Positions 39,179 to 51,087 of a DNA stretch of 64,000 nt are shown piece by piece (positions within the stretch are counted from its first letter, which is position 1; each line of letters begins with the position of its first letter). The translations under genes were made by a program, and so were the position numbers. The DNA lies in the NCBI GenBank assembly GCA_015143295.1, contig CM026557.1:25515760-25579759 (forward strand), written 5' to 3'. Source of the stretch: Tetracentron sinense. Its lineage: Eukaryota; Streptophyta; Magnoliopsida; Trochodendrales; Trochodendraceae. The notes beneath the pieces are model-generated. The model ran no database searches and was not told where the DNA came from. It saw only the letters and a program-made list of their open reading frames with translations.

Positions 39179-42100
39179 TCAAATCAAAGGAATATCAGTC
39201 AAAAAGATCTTGAGGTCACGAAGAAGCATACGAAGCCATGAGATTTCAGCAGCGGTGTGCGCTAAACAACGGTATTCGGCTTCAGTTGAAGAGCGAGCAA
39301 CAGTTGACTGTTTCTTGGCACTCCACGAAATAGGATTGGAGCCAAAATAAACACAGTATCCACTTGTTGATCTCCGATCAATGGGATGACCAGCCCAATC
39401 AGCGTCACAATAAGCAACAAGGTGAAGTGGCCCACGGTGAAAATTAAGTCCAAATTGCACTGTTCCCTTTAGAAAACGCAATATACGTTTGACGGCAGCC
39501 ATGTGGGCAATTGTAGGGGCATGCATATACTGACAGACTTGATTGACTGCAAAGGTAATGTCAGGACGTGTTAGAGTCAGGTATTATAGTCCCCCAACGA
39601 TGCTGCGATACTCTGTAGGGTCATGAAGTGGATCGCCATCAAGGAGACTTAATTGGCCATGAGAAGCAGTCGGTGAAGAGATGGGCTTGGCACCTGTCAT
39701 GCCGGTTCGAGCATGAAGTTCAAGGACGTATTTTGTTTGACAAAGAATCAAGCCACTTGTGGCGCGTTGGACTTCAATACCCAAGAAGTAGCTAAGTGGC
39801 CCAAGGTCCTTCATAGCAAAGTGGAGCCCCAATTGTTTAATCAAGTGCATCAAGTAAGGGTTGCTACTTCCTGTAAGGATTATATCATCCATGTAAATCA
39901 ACAGATAAGTAATGTTGCCATTTTCATGGCATATGAATAATGACGAATCAGCCTTGGAACCGACAAAGCCTGATTCCAATAAGTGAGATGTGAACTTGTC
40001 AAACTAGGCTCGAGGGGCTTGAAACAGCCCATAAATTGCTTTGCACATGCGGCATACATGAGTGGGGAAGTTGGGGTCAACATAACCACGCGGTTGGGCC
40101 ATGTAGACCGTTTCAGATATGTCCCCATGAAGGAAGGCACTTTCAACGTCTAGTTGACGAAGTTCCCAATTAGATTGAAGAGCAATTGTAAGGACCATGC
40201 GGATAGTTGCCGGTTTAACAACAGGGCTGAATGTCTCAAAGAAATCGATGCCGGGTTGTTGGTTGAACCCTTTGGCTACTAGTCATGCCTTGTAGCGTTG
40301 GATGGTACCATTAGAATTTCTTTTCATTCGATATACCCACTTGCATCCCACAATGTTCATAGTTGGTGTAGATGGTACTAAAGACCAAGTACCACACCGC
40401 TGAAGAGTATTGAACTCATGATCCATTGCTCTGCGCCATTCAATCTGTTTAGAAGCCTCAGTGAAACATGTAGGTTCATTATGATGAAGAGTGGTGATTA
40501 TTCCTTTGGGAAGTGGATGGTTTGTGGTGATGAAGAGTTTCTTTTTGCTTATGCCATGCTTGGATCGGGTGGACATGGGGTGGGTATTGGTAAGTGGGAG
40601 TTGATTAGGTATTATGGGAAGTGAGGGGCTATGATCATTTGAAGATGGGAGGGTTTGAGAAGTATCTAACGACTGTGGTGGAATGGATTGAGGAATTGGG
40701 TTAATGGGCTGACTTGAAGAATGTTGTAAGGATATATTAGGATTATTTATGATGGGCTGGTCATGTGTTGTGTGTGAGGTTAGGATAGTGGAAGGAGATA
40801 CAGGGGCCTGGATGGTGAGAGATGGGTGAGGTGGTTCAGTTGGCATGGGTGGGGCAAGGCTGGTATTTGATAAAGGAGATGTAAAATCAGTGTGTATGTT
40901 AGGGAGCCATGTCGAGAGAGGGCCAAATGCACTTAGGTCATCCTTGCTGGTGCAGGCAGTGGAAGTGGATTGGTGAAAGTCTGGACATGGTGGATGAAAT
41001 GAAAATTGATGCTCATCAAACACAACATGACGGGAGAGATACACTCTTCCTGTGGATCGGTCAAGACATCGATAACCCTTATGGTTGAGGCTATAGCCAA
41101 TAAATATACATTGAATTGATCGAATCTGTAGCTTATTACGGGAATAGGGACGTAACCAAGGATAACAAGCACATCCAAACACTCGTAGAAAAGCGTAGTT
41201 TGGAGGTTTGTGAAAGAGAACTTCCCAAGGTGATATATTGGAACTAGCTTTCATTGGCATGCGATTTATGAGAAAAATTGCAGCATTAAATGCCTCGAGC
41301 CAGTAGGTTGGTGGCATGTGTGAGTGTGCAAGGAGGGTAATTCCAGATTCCACAATGTGGCGATGCTTTCTTTCAGCCATGCCGTTTTGTTCAGGCGTGT
41401 GTGGGCAAGAAAATTGGTGAGTTATGCCATGTCTAGAGAGAAATGAGCGAAAACTTGTACTTGTGAATTCACCACCCCCATCGGAGCGAAAAATTTTAAT
41501 TTTTTGCTCTAGAAGATTTTCAACATGAGATTTAAAGGATGTAAAAATTTCATAAACATCTGAACGATTACGTAGAGGAAATAACCAACAGTAACGAGAA
41601 TAATCGTCAATAAAAATAATATAAAATCTAAAACCACTTATTGATGAGGTTGGGGATGGTCCCCATACATCACTGTGAATTAATTCAAGGGGTCTAGTAG
41701 TAGAGGAGGAGGATGGAGAGAAAGGTAACTTCTTGCTTTTCCCAAGCTGACACGAGTGGCAGATGGAAGTGAACGAGCCAGAGTGTGGGAGGGCGGACTT
41801 GGAGATTATTGCCTGCAAAATTGCTGAGGAAGGATGACCTAGCCTTGAATGCCATATGGAAGAAGGAACTCGAGCACTGAGAAGAGCTATAGGTGCGGTT
41901 TTATTGGTGTGGTTCATAGAGAGGTGGAAGGGGTACAATCCATTTTCAGTCTGCCCGCGGAAAAGAGTCCTCCCCGAAGCTTTGTCCTTCACAATAAAAC
42001 CAGTAGCATCAAAGCAAAATATACAGTTATTATCCTTAGAGAACTTTTGAACAGAGAGAAGGTTAGTGGATACTGTAGGGCAATGTAGAATGTTATGAAG

Positions 42101-43258
42101 TTGGAAACTTGAATTGGGAGTATGTAAAGTAGAGGATCCAGTATGGGTAATGGACAAACGTTGACCATTTCCTACTTGGACTTTGTCACCACCTTCATAA
42201 TTAGAATGAACCGAAATATTTGCTAGATCAGATGTAATATGATGAGTGGCACCCGTGTCTGAGTACCAAGTCTGACCATTGGTAGGAGTGTGAGCAGCGA
42301 CCATGGCTGTAAGCTTTTGTGGCGGGATTCTACCTTGGTATGCATAATCCATCCTATGATGGCAATCAATGGCTAGATGTCCAACTCTATTGCATATTTG
42401 ACAGGTTGGATGATTGGGTGTGCTTGAGTGATATTGATGTGGATGGCCACAACCACGGCCAAATCCACCACGGCCAAGTCCACGGCTCCGAGGACCATAG
42501 TGTCCTCTTTGCTGTCCACGACCCTGAGAAGAGGAATGAGGAGCACGTGCTGCAATAAGTGCTGTAGTGTGATCAGTAGTGATTGTTGAATCCTTTGTGT
42601 CTTCAATACTCAATTCTTCACAAATGATGAGTGTGTGAAGTTCTTCCAAAGAAATTGGATCAAGCCGCGAGCGGGTGCGAATTGAGGTTTTAAATGGTTG
42701 ATATTCAATAGGAAGACCATCCAGGGTATGAAGAATAAGATCATCCTCGGAGACAGGGGCAGCACATGCAGCAAGTTTTTCAGCCAAGACTTTAATCTGT
42801 TGAAGATAGTCTTGCATAGAAGAATTTCCTTTCTTCAAATTTTGGAGTTGTTTCTTGAGTTGTAGGATATGAGAATGAGAAAGGGATGCATACCGTTGAT
42901 CGAGAGCATCCCAAACAGATTTGGAAGATGACAATCCAACAATATAAGGAAGAACTGCTTCAGATAAAGTGGAGTTGATCCAAGTGAGGAGATTTTGATC
43001 TCTAAGAATCCATTCTGTATATGCTGGATTTACTGTAGTGGATGGTGTCCCTTCAGGATCACAAAAGAATTGTGATGGGCAAATCGAAGTGCCATCAACG
43101 AGGCCCAAGAGATCGTGTCCTCGTAGGATTTGTAAGAACAAAGATTTCCAAAGATGATAGTTGCCACGATCTAGTTTGATCGGGACCAAGTGTGTGATGT
43201 TGAATAAAACAAAAGTGTTTGATCCAGTAGCAGGGACGTTGGATGAGGACCTAGCCAT
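39179..43258 (-). CDS. copia Gag-Pol (gag, protease, integrase, RT, start of RNase H)
   Basis: The first 991 codons (43,258 to 40,283) are open. They hold a UBN2-type gag ([20 protein letters not shown]), the zinc knuckle [14 protein letters not shown], protease DTGATHH, the integrase zinc segment ([23 protein letters not shown]) and core ([25 protein letters not shown]). RT follows with [17 protein letters not shown] and [10 protein letters not shown], then RNase H ([20 protein letters not shown]). The region continues with a few breaks. It would make particles, copy RNA and integrate DNA. Confidence 0.93.
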
Positions 43259-43327
43259 GATGATAGCGGGAAAAAAAAAGAGTTGTGTATCAAAGACGTT
43301 TGTCTCAATGCTCTGATACCATAAAAT

Positions 43328-43581
43328 AATCTTTCTCCCAATCTCAACGTGAGGAGAGATACATTGTAGTCATATTTATAATAACCTTATTGTATCAGTT
43401 ACAAAGATTACAGTAATGGAAAAGAAGATATAATAGGAATATTACAGCAATTGAAAGGGAGAGATTATAGGAGATTTGATTGCAATTTACACACTGTTAT
43501 ATGAGCTGGTGATTGCATTAATCTTGGGACAGATCGCACTAATCTTGGGACAGATTGCAAGGATCTTGGGACAGTCTATTA
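43328..43581 (-). repeat. 5' LTR of copia element
   Basis: Plus-strand TCTTTCTCCCAATCTC to GGGACAGTCTATTA. It has three GATC/TTGGGACAG units where the other LTR has two. The primer-binding site is directly to the left. Confidence 0.85.
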
Positions 43582-43586
43582 AGTTC

Positions 43587-44206
43587 GTCCATCCCTCAAG
43601 TGGGGAGATTGCTTCCTTATATCCTTATTTGCATATTTCAATATGCTTTGATTTTTTTTTAAACCTAGAATTTGATCATTTGCTTCCTAATTTTAATTTC
43701 ACACGATTTGTCCAGATTGAATTCTGATTGCATAAGGGTGAAACATGTGATGGTTTGTTAGACTTGCCACATGGTAGCCTATTTTTGGGCATAGCAACCA
43801 AGTAGACTTTGCCAAACTATATAGGATCAGCAAGTCTTGGGTGATTTTGGGGTTCTTTGGGCAGTTGAGGCCTCTCATTTCCCTACCAAGTACCATCCTC
43901 TAAACAAGCCTCTCACTTCCGATGGTTTTCGCAATGGCTGAGTTTGGGGCTTTTTAGTTGGCTGAAATTTTCCTTCTAATCCTTTCTATAGCTGAGTAAA
44001 ATCTTGATTTTCAATTGCTCCACATGCATTAACAAATGTTTAATATGTGGTTCAATTCTCCTTGTTCTGTTAACCATTTGCATAATATTATTATATATAA
44101 AGACCCAAACTTCTAATTCCTGAAATTTTTAGTTTAACACGAAGAATATGATGGTCAGAGAATCTGGCTGTGTTTATTTGAAAGTATGAGAAGAGCAAAC
44201 TAAATT
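43587..44206. other. intergenic, possibly old NDUFV2 introns
   Basis: No coding sequence recognised. It lies upstream of the NDUFV2 relic and may be its degraded intron sequence. Confidence 0.35.
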
Positions 44207-44438
44207 GTAAATGCTCCTACGATCACAGTGGCTGATTATTCCAATGGTTCTGAAGTATATAACTACAATTACTATGTGGGTCCATAACAGTAATGCCTCT
44301 TGTTTTTTTCCAATCTGATGATTTTAGCCCCCAACTTATTGGAATTATCTATGATCTCTTCAATCTACTTTGGAAGATGTTACCCCAAAACGAGTTGTTG
44401 AGATCGTCGAAAGGCTGAGTAAGGGGGAGAAGCTACCG
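44207..44438 (+). pseudogene. NDUFV2 relic (mitochondrial complex I 24-kDa subunit), two exons
   Basis: The first piece (44,207-44,275) reads [20 protein letters not shown] and NYY, then GT. The second (44,373-44,438) reads [20 protein letters not shown] and LP. In plant NDUFV2 the same order is [29 protein letters not shown]..., near the C-terminus after the cysteines that bind the 2Fe-2S cluster. No AG precedes the second exon, a TAA stands just upstream of the first, and the reading leaves the family after LP (no HGTQNP). No cluster-binding cysteines are seen. The intact protein passes electrons in respiratory complex I. This is a decayed fragment. Confidence 0.75.
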
Positions 44439-45800
44439 GCAAGGCTACTGGGCATGAGAGGTTATTGTCCTTATTTCATAGCATGAACAATTGGTTATAT
44501 CCGAGCTACACTACTTGATTTCTTTTCTACATTTCAACTCTTTTTTTCCCTATTATTTAAGGTAGCTAAGTTGGATGGTAGTTGCAATTTGTGACTTTTT
44601 ATTTTTTATTTTTTTCAGTTTTCAGTTTTCAGTGAGGGGAGGGATGGTTGGAGAGGTGGGAGGCCTCCTTAAAATGATGCGGTTTTTGGATGTATGATGT
44701 GGTTCATCTCTTTGGTTTTTTGTTTGTTGAGGGTTAATGTGTTAGAATTGTTCAAAATCCAGCTGAAAGTTATCCATATTGATTATTAATGATAAATTAA
44801 TATGCGTGTTTGTCTCATCTTTTATTTGCCTTTGTCTTTATAGTTTTTTTTTAGTTATGATTTTGTGATGAAGTGACTGACAAAAGAAGGCTAATTACAT
44901 AATGGAGTGAGGTATTTTAAGCTCGAACAACTTATGGATTCGGGTTGGTAGTTAGTGTGCATCATGATTCACAAGAAGTTCGGGGCATCATGTGCTATAT
45001 TATAATATAGATGCCCAAACTACTGCTCCATCCGCAAGAACCAGTAGATCGGGCATCATCATTAATTATTTTTTTATTGATAGTTATTTGAAGCATCAAG
45101 AATTTCTGATTTTAATTGCAGTTTTGTGTTAGGAGATTTGTAAGTTAATTTGTGTTGTTGCAGTATTGTTTCGTCCCACGAAGTTGAACCCAGAAGACCT
45201 ATAGTTGGCTTGGCTTTCCAAGTACTTGCAAGTTCAATTCTTGGATTTTGAATTGAGTTTAATTGGGAAGCCAGAATAATCAGTTGTGTTTCTAGCATCT
45301 CTTATATTGGATTTCAGTAGAGGAATAAAAAGCTTCACCTTTAGTATAACTTTTCTTGGATTTCAATCATCAGTTCTGATTGAGTCACTAAATACTTTAG
45401 ACCGAGTCTTCAAATTTTATATCCTTGTCTAGCTATCCCATTGAAGTAAAATTTCCTCATTATTTGATGCCTTTATCTTTTAAAATTGTAATATATTTGT
45501 ATCAAAGTTTTAGTTTTGATGTTCCATAAGTTGTATAACTCTCACTACTTGTCTCTCACACCAGTGTGACACATTGTTTTATTTTAAATAAGATCGAAAT
45601 ATGTTGAAAAAAGGATGTTCCATAAGAATGTTCTTTTTCTATCTTTTCTTTTCATTCTTATTTCCTTTTCACTATTTCATTAATCCACTTCTATAAAACC
45701 TTGACCACATGTCTCTCTTTAGGTCTTCACCAAGTTTCTATTTTGGTAAACCCAGATGCCTCTCATAAACGCTTTCTTTATTGGATTTTCTATGACTCAC
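44439..45800. other. intergenic, no gene recognised
   Basis: Mostly T-rich sequence of intron or spacer character. The 74-codon minus-strand frame at 45,074-45,298 has no recognisable domain. Confidence 0.4.
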
Positions 45801-45900
45801 ATCTATACTATTCCTATATAGCAATTGGTATCCACGTGACACAATTCATTGCTCTATATTCACTTCAAATTGGTGCCACGTCAACCAATAACTTCATTTC
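45801..45900 (+). repeat. Helitron-like 5' terminus
   Basis: It starts ATCTATACTATTCCTATATA: TC at the first position after an A, then TATACTA-type sequence, as in plant Helitron 5' ends. About 100 bases (including TTGGTATCCACGTGACACA and TTCAAATTGGTGCCACGT) are shared with 34,918-35,030. No Rep/helicase gene and no certain 3' hairpin with CTRR were found. Confidence 0.4.
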
Positions 45901-46064
45901 ATCACATGTCATGTTAGATGTCATTTTTATTGATTCAAGTCAACTTTTTATTGGCTATGGACCTCACTTAGACAGACCCCACTCAACTTTCTTATTAAAA
46001 AGTAATTAATTAAAGCACCCCCTTAATTAATTAAGTCACCCACATAATTGAACCCACTCATTAA

Positions 46065-46450
46065 CTAGGGCTGTATTCGGGCCGGGCTTGAATAAGTTTG
46101 ATCGAGGCCTGAAGCTTGTCTCGGCCTGAAATCATGTTTGATTGTGCGGCCGAAAAAAAAACTTGGCTTGAAGCCCGGCTCGGCTTGAATTGATTCAAGC
46201 TTAAGCCGGGCTTGGCTTGGCTCGAGCTCGGCTTGAATCCTTTTTTTTTTTAATAATAAAATTTTATATTATTTATATATATATATATTCGAGCCGAGCC
46301 GAGCAGAGTTTGGGCTGAGCTGAACCTCAATCGAGCCGGGCCGAGCCGCACAAGGGTTCGCTTGAGCTTGGCTTAAATTAGATTTCGAGCTTTTTTTTAG
46401 GCTTGGCTTGACTTGAATTAGCTTCCGGGCCGAGCCAAGTCGCACCAACT
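46065..46450. repeat. GGCTCGGCTTG-rich dispersed repeat, hAT-MITE-like
   Basis: It starts CTAGGGCTGTATTCGGGCC and is filled with variants of GGCTTGGCTCGAGC and their complements around an AT-rich centre (46,240-46,290). This is a common plant repeat of the type TAGGGGTGT...CGGGCC, probably a non-autonomous hAT. Its ends are not resolved. Confidence 0.5.
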
Positions 46451-46824
46451 GGCTGATTGGGCAGGGTTTTGTGCCGCCCAATCATTAACTCTCTCACTCC
46501 CCCTCTTTATTTCCAAGAAATCCTCTCTCTCACGCAACCCCCAAAGTAACTCTCTCTCTCTACCCCTTTTCGTCTCCAAAGAAACTCTTGCTCTCCCTCC
46601 CCACTCGGCCCACTCCCCATTTACTCTATCATTTGCTAATTCTTGCCTTCCCAATAAACACTCTCCTCATTTGCTCATTTTTGCCTTTCTCAAAATAAAT
46701 CCCCTGCGCTCTCTCTCTCTCTCTATGATTCATTCATCTCCCTTCAGAAATTTTTTGCTTCTCTTTTCTTCTTCTTTATTCAGGGTTTTCAGATGTTATT
46801 TTGTAGAGAGAGATTTTGAAGAAA
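46451..46824 (+). promoter_or_regulatory. CT-rich leader of the exon at 46,825
   Basis: Long CTCTCTCTC stretches (46,490-46,740) are typical of plant promoters and 5' untranslated regions. They lead directly to an ATG in a good context. Confidence 0.35.
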
Positions 46825-46862
46825 ATGGCAGATGAGAAACCGAACTCTAAAGGCCAAGCAAG
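46825..46862 (+). CDS. candidate first coding exon, gene unidentified
   Basis: ATGGCA in the context GAAAATGGC opens MADEKPNSKGQA and ends AAG or AG before GTTGGT, a plausible splice donor. The CT-rich leader upstream supports a real start. No matching second exon was found in the following 800 bases before LTR debris starts, so it may be a captured or truncated 5' end. I cannot name the protein. Confidence 0.35.
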
Positions 46863-47724
46863 GTTGGTTTATGAGAGTTTTTCATTTGATATCTCTTCCT
46901 CCTCCATAAGAATGATTGTTAGTTCCTTCGGTTGATTCTTTTTCCGGTTCCTGCACTTTTTGCACTTTATTACGAAGATTGCCTCTCCAAGGTTTGGCTT
47001 ATTTTAATCTCATTGCCGCTATTCATTTTAGTGCAATTCTCTGATTTAGATCAACTTAATTGTACATGTTTTTTCTGTCTTGGAATTTTTTGGCTGCTTC
47101 ATTTTACTGTGTTTGGTTATTATAAATCCTAATACCATAAAATGTTGTCATAACACCAACGAATATACTTATTTGCTATTTGGTTTAGTTTAATTTTGAT
47201 TATATTTTATATCTAGAATATTCATTACCCTCAACATCGATAACCACTACATACTTGATACTTTTAACGATGTTATAGGTGCGGGAGAACCAATATCATC
47301 GTTTTTTTAGCATGTTTTATGATGCCCGAGTTTATCATTAACCAACTAACCTCCGTCTATCTCTCTATTTACTTGCATTTGGACACAATTCTGATTGTTA
47401 GGAGTAGTTCGTCACACCCTCTCTTTGGCCAACTGGTGGTATACAAAATGTGGATTTTCCTTATATTAAGTTTCAGGTTATGATAGGATGTAATCTATGA
47501 AATCAGGTGGACTAATGAAATTGTTAGTAATAGGTAGCTTAATATGTATGTTCTTAGCGACAACGATAAAAAAGAAAACAATTATTTTAACTCTCAATAT
47601 GTAGTTACTAACAATTACCTAGATTTCAGATAACTTCCATCTCGAGTCAGATAAGACAATTTGATTTCAGATATTTCAATCTGATTTTTGCTACGGACAA
47701 GCAAAACAGAGGTAAGTAAATATC
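46863..47724. other. intron-like or spacer sequence
   Basis: T-rich, with no open frame of interest. It would be the first intron of the candidate gene starting at 46,825. Confidence 0.35.
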
Positions 47725-48047
47725 AAGCTCAGATTATGAGTCTTGCCCAAGGATTCGACCCCAGAGGGGGGAGTGGGGTGTTGAATAGGGTCTCTGATAA
47801 TTTAAAATTTCTTCCTAATCTTTTAAGCGGAATTTCAATTATACTAATTAAAAAGGAATAGAAACTATGCAATTCTACACAATCAATCAAAACAATAAAG
47901 TAAATGAGAAGAGAAAGAGAATGCAAACACAAGATATTGTTCACGAGGTTCTGCAATCCTGCCTACGTCCCCGTCTCAAGCTATACCCGCTAGAGGATTC
48001 ACCACGATTTTCACTAATCGCCGATCTTCTTCTAAGTGAAGATCAAA
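47725..48047 (-). repeat. copia-type LTR fragment
   Basis: The minus strand shows GGGGACGTAGGCAGGATTGC and AGAACCTCGTGAACAATATC followed by TTGTGT, a common phrase at the 3' part of plant copia LTRs. The other side ends in CAACACCCCACTCCCC. No internal region is attached. Confidence 0.4.
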
Positions 48048-48648
48048 TGTAGAGCCCTAGAACTCGAGGACACTGTTCATGTGAATAGTGTCAGTGCACA
48101 GGGCTTGTCAAAGCCTAAGGCCTTCCATGTGCCCTTGGTTTGAGGGAAATGAAGTGAGGGTTTTATAGGTGTATGTCGAGTCTCAAAACAAGAGTGTAAT
48201 AATACTCTAAGTATCTAAAAACATAGGATATAAAATATCCTAAGTGTGTATGTAGAACCCCGGAACCGAGTTCACTAGGCTATGAATAGTACTGTGAATA
48301 GTGAAAGGCTTAAAGGTCTTCTATGTATTTTGGTGTGTGATGAATGAATGAAAGAATTTGAAATCAAACTAGAGGTGTTGTGTGAGTGTAAAGCCAAGGT
48401 AAAAGAGTGGAAACATTCTAAGTGAGTTAAGGGAAGAGTGGAAACACTCTAAGTGAGAAAAATAGAGAAAACATGGGAAATGGCCTAGTTCTGGTGAAGG
48501 CCGGTCGACCGCCCCTCTAGCCGATCGATCGACTATCTCGAAAATGCCCAAAAATGTTATGGCAGTAGAGTTGTGCTCAAGGCAGGTCGATCGTCCCTCT
48601 AGCCGGTAGATTGACTGTATGAAATTTGGTTAGAACAAGGGCTTTCCA
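48048..48648 (+). repeat. gypsy LTR fragment with two TGTAGA starts
   Basis: TGTAGAGCCCTAGAACTCGA at 48,048 and TGTAGAACCCCGGAACCGAG at 48,251 are similar LTR-type starts, each followed by GAATAGTG-type phrases. A palindrome pair (GGTCGACCGCC, CCGATCGATCGAC, GGTCGATCGTCC) lies at 48,502-48,612. The piece is cut at 48,648 by the next LTR. Confidence 0.5.
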
Positions 48649-49482
48649 TGTCGCAACCCAAAACACACCCTAGGAGTTAGAGTGAATCTTGGACGACTTA
48701 TCATGACTTACATGACTTGCTTGACAAACCAACCTGCAAAAATACCTGGAGCATACACAAAGAGGACATAATAATGGAAACATTAACTAAACATAGCACA
48801 GCGGAAGATTAACAAAAACCTCTAAGTATATATACATAATCCAAGTTGTACAAAAGAGAACAACAAAAGAAAGTGCGGACATGCCCACCAAAAATACATG
48901 AGTATCATCTCTCACACTCACCCACAATCACTCAGAATCTACCACCTAATAGTACTTGTCTACATGAGGCTCCTCCGTAGGTTCCTTACTGTACTCCTCT
49001 CCACCCATGGGCCAGGAGCACAGATGCCAAAAGGAGCGATAGCTCCCTCAGTACCTGCCGACATAAACGTACGGTTGAGCATGAAATACTCAGCGTGTAC
49101 CAAATGCTAACCAATAGTCACAGCATAACAATAACGATATATAAAGTAGGAAGCAATTCGTATATTAATAGGAAAGTAAACAGTTTATATTCATGCTTGC
49201 ATCACATAAAAGCTGATAAAACTCTTGAAATCATCGTGCACTTGACTTGACTTAAAATACTCTTTTCGTGCTTGAAAAACTTGTCATGTCTGTCTTGCTT
49301 GTATGCCATGCGTGTCATATCATGCGTGCTTGCTTGGAATTTAAACATGCTCATGTAATTTGTGAGATGCACTTGTGAGATGCACTTGGGAGGGAGGAGA
49401 GACCCCTCTTTCAATGAGATGCACTTGAGAGGGAAGGGAGACCCTTCTTTCAATGATATGTACTTGTGAGTGAGGGGAGACC
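48649..49482 (-). repeat. gypsy LTR fragment, cut by the next element
   Basis: The right-to-left order matches the end of the 49.5-59.9 kb LTRs: a roughly 39-bp tandem repeat (GAGATGCACTTGRGAGGG, three units at 49,370-49,480), an acceptor-like site with ATGTCGGCAGGTACTGAGG, a PWVE-type frame near 48,990-49,060, and the terminus TGTCGCAACCC on the plus strand. It is a related but different family. Confidence 0.65.
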
Positions 49483-51087
49483 TATCGCGACCCAAAATAC
49501 CCCTTGGGAGTTAGAGGTACTTTGGTTTATGATGTGCAATATCTGATACCAAACCACCCTGCAATAATACTCAAGGCATAACATAATATAATCACAAGTA
49601 GTGCGGAAGCTTAAATCAAAGTGCGGAAGCGTAGACCAAAAATTTCTTTTCCAAATATCATGTGTATATCCATTGTATTCCAAGTTTGTACATACATAAC
49701 CAAAATAAAGGTGGACATGCCCACCTATCAAAATACAAAATGGATCCCTCTCTATCACTCCGCTCAACAATGGTTTAGATACGGCTACACATCCAAGTCT
49801 CTATCCTCCTGTGGCTGCAAAGAGATAGGTGGATCCCTTTCTTCTTCATCTTCCTCTTCAACCCACGGCTCTGGGTTGTGGATGTCAAAAGAAGCCCGTG
49901 TACCTACCGACATAAAATGTGCGGCTGAGCGTGGAATACTCAGCAAGTACAAACTAATAGCCAACAATACTATAATAATAATTAAAATACCATATATCAG
50001 TATTTACAAGAACACCATCCATAAAGTGCATGCTTAAACCCGTCTTAGAAAACCATTCATCAAACTTATGCTTTTTATGGATAACAAAACCATCTCATGT
50101 ATGCTTGTGGTTTCTTATGAGCTTCGTGTTTTCTTATGAGTTCTTATGAATCCATTACTAGTGGCGCCCTTCGTACCATCCCGCTAAGCACCCACCCAAA
50201 GTAGCTTGGGAATATCAGATGGTTAGTGGCGCTCCCCAGGCCGTCCCACTATCTTACGAGTTCTTACAAGTTCTTTACTAGTGGCGCCCTTTGTACCATC
50301 CCACTAAACACCCACCCAAAGTAGCTTGGGAATATCATATGGTTAGTGGCGCTCCCCAGGCCGTCCCACTATCTTACGGGTTCTTATGAGCTTATTCTTG
50401 TGAGCTTATTATCATGAATTGCTTGAAAAATCTTCCTTATGCTTTTTGAAATTCATGCTTATGAGAAAACGTTGGTTCATGCAATATGCGTGCTTGTACG
50501 TGACAATAGGTGCTATCGTGATAGTGAGCATAGTCTACATCATATAGCCTTGCTAGAATTCCATAACCATATGAATTATTAAAGGAAAAACATGTGCATA
50601 TATATCATTTCACTTAACATTTACCAAATGGAAAATACCCTACATCATATCCTCATTTTCTTAACTTATTCCTCATTCGTGCATTTCATCAAACACCTAG
50701 TATTCAACATTTCTTAGGTCTTTAATTCGTGATTTCACATACAACATTTCATCAATACCATGTGTGTATTCATTATTGGTACAATGCCCATCCATCATTT
50801 TCATCACACCACACCATCCATCACATTCTACACGGCATCCATGTGCCTTAAGCCCATGCATTCACCATACATTCATTTCTTTCCCATTGATCTTGCCCTT
50901 TTTGGTTACATGATTACCTTCCTAAAATGAACTCAAAATATAGGGTAATACTGGATTAACTATGAGAGTGTACTAACCTTGAAGACTTGAAGCTTTAATG
51001 ATGAAGGATCTTGGCTTGGAAGAAGAGATCCAAGCTCCAATGGCTCTCCAACAAATCTTGCTTCAAACCCTAGCTTCTTCCCTCTCC

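Larger units (their letters stand above)
36183..43581 (-). mobile_element. Ty1/copia retrotransposon, whole ends, split by a gypsy fragment
   Basis: Both LTRs (36,183-36,418 and about 43,328-43,581), a near-matching 5-bp duplication (agttt at 36,178-36,182, agttc at 43,582-43,586), primer-binding site TGGTATCAGAGC (about 43,308-43,320) and a full set of copia domains are present on the minus strand. About five breaks disable it, and a 2.5-kb gypsy piece (36,629-39,168) sits within its RNase H. It is moderately old: the LTRs differ by several substitutions and a short internal duplication. Confidence 0.92.

Noticed and set aside
40418-40624. Plus-strand frame inside the copia element
   Set aside because: Antisense shadow of copia Pol with no independent motif.
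45074-45298. 74-codon minus-strand frame
   Set aside because: No family resemblance, T-rich spacer around it, and no splice or promoter signals.
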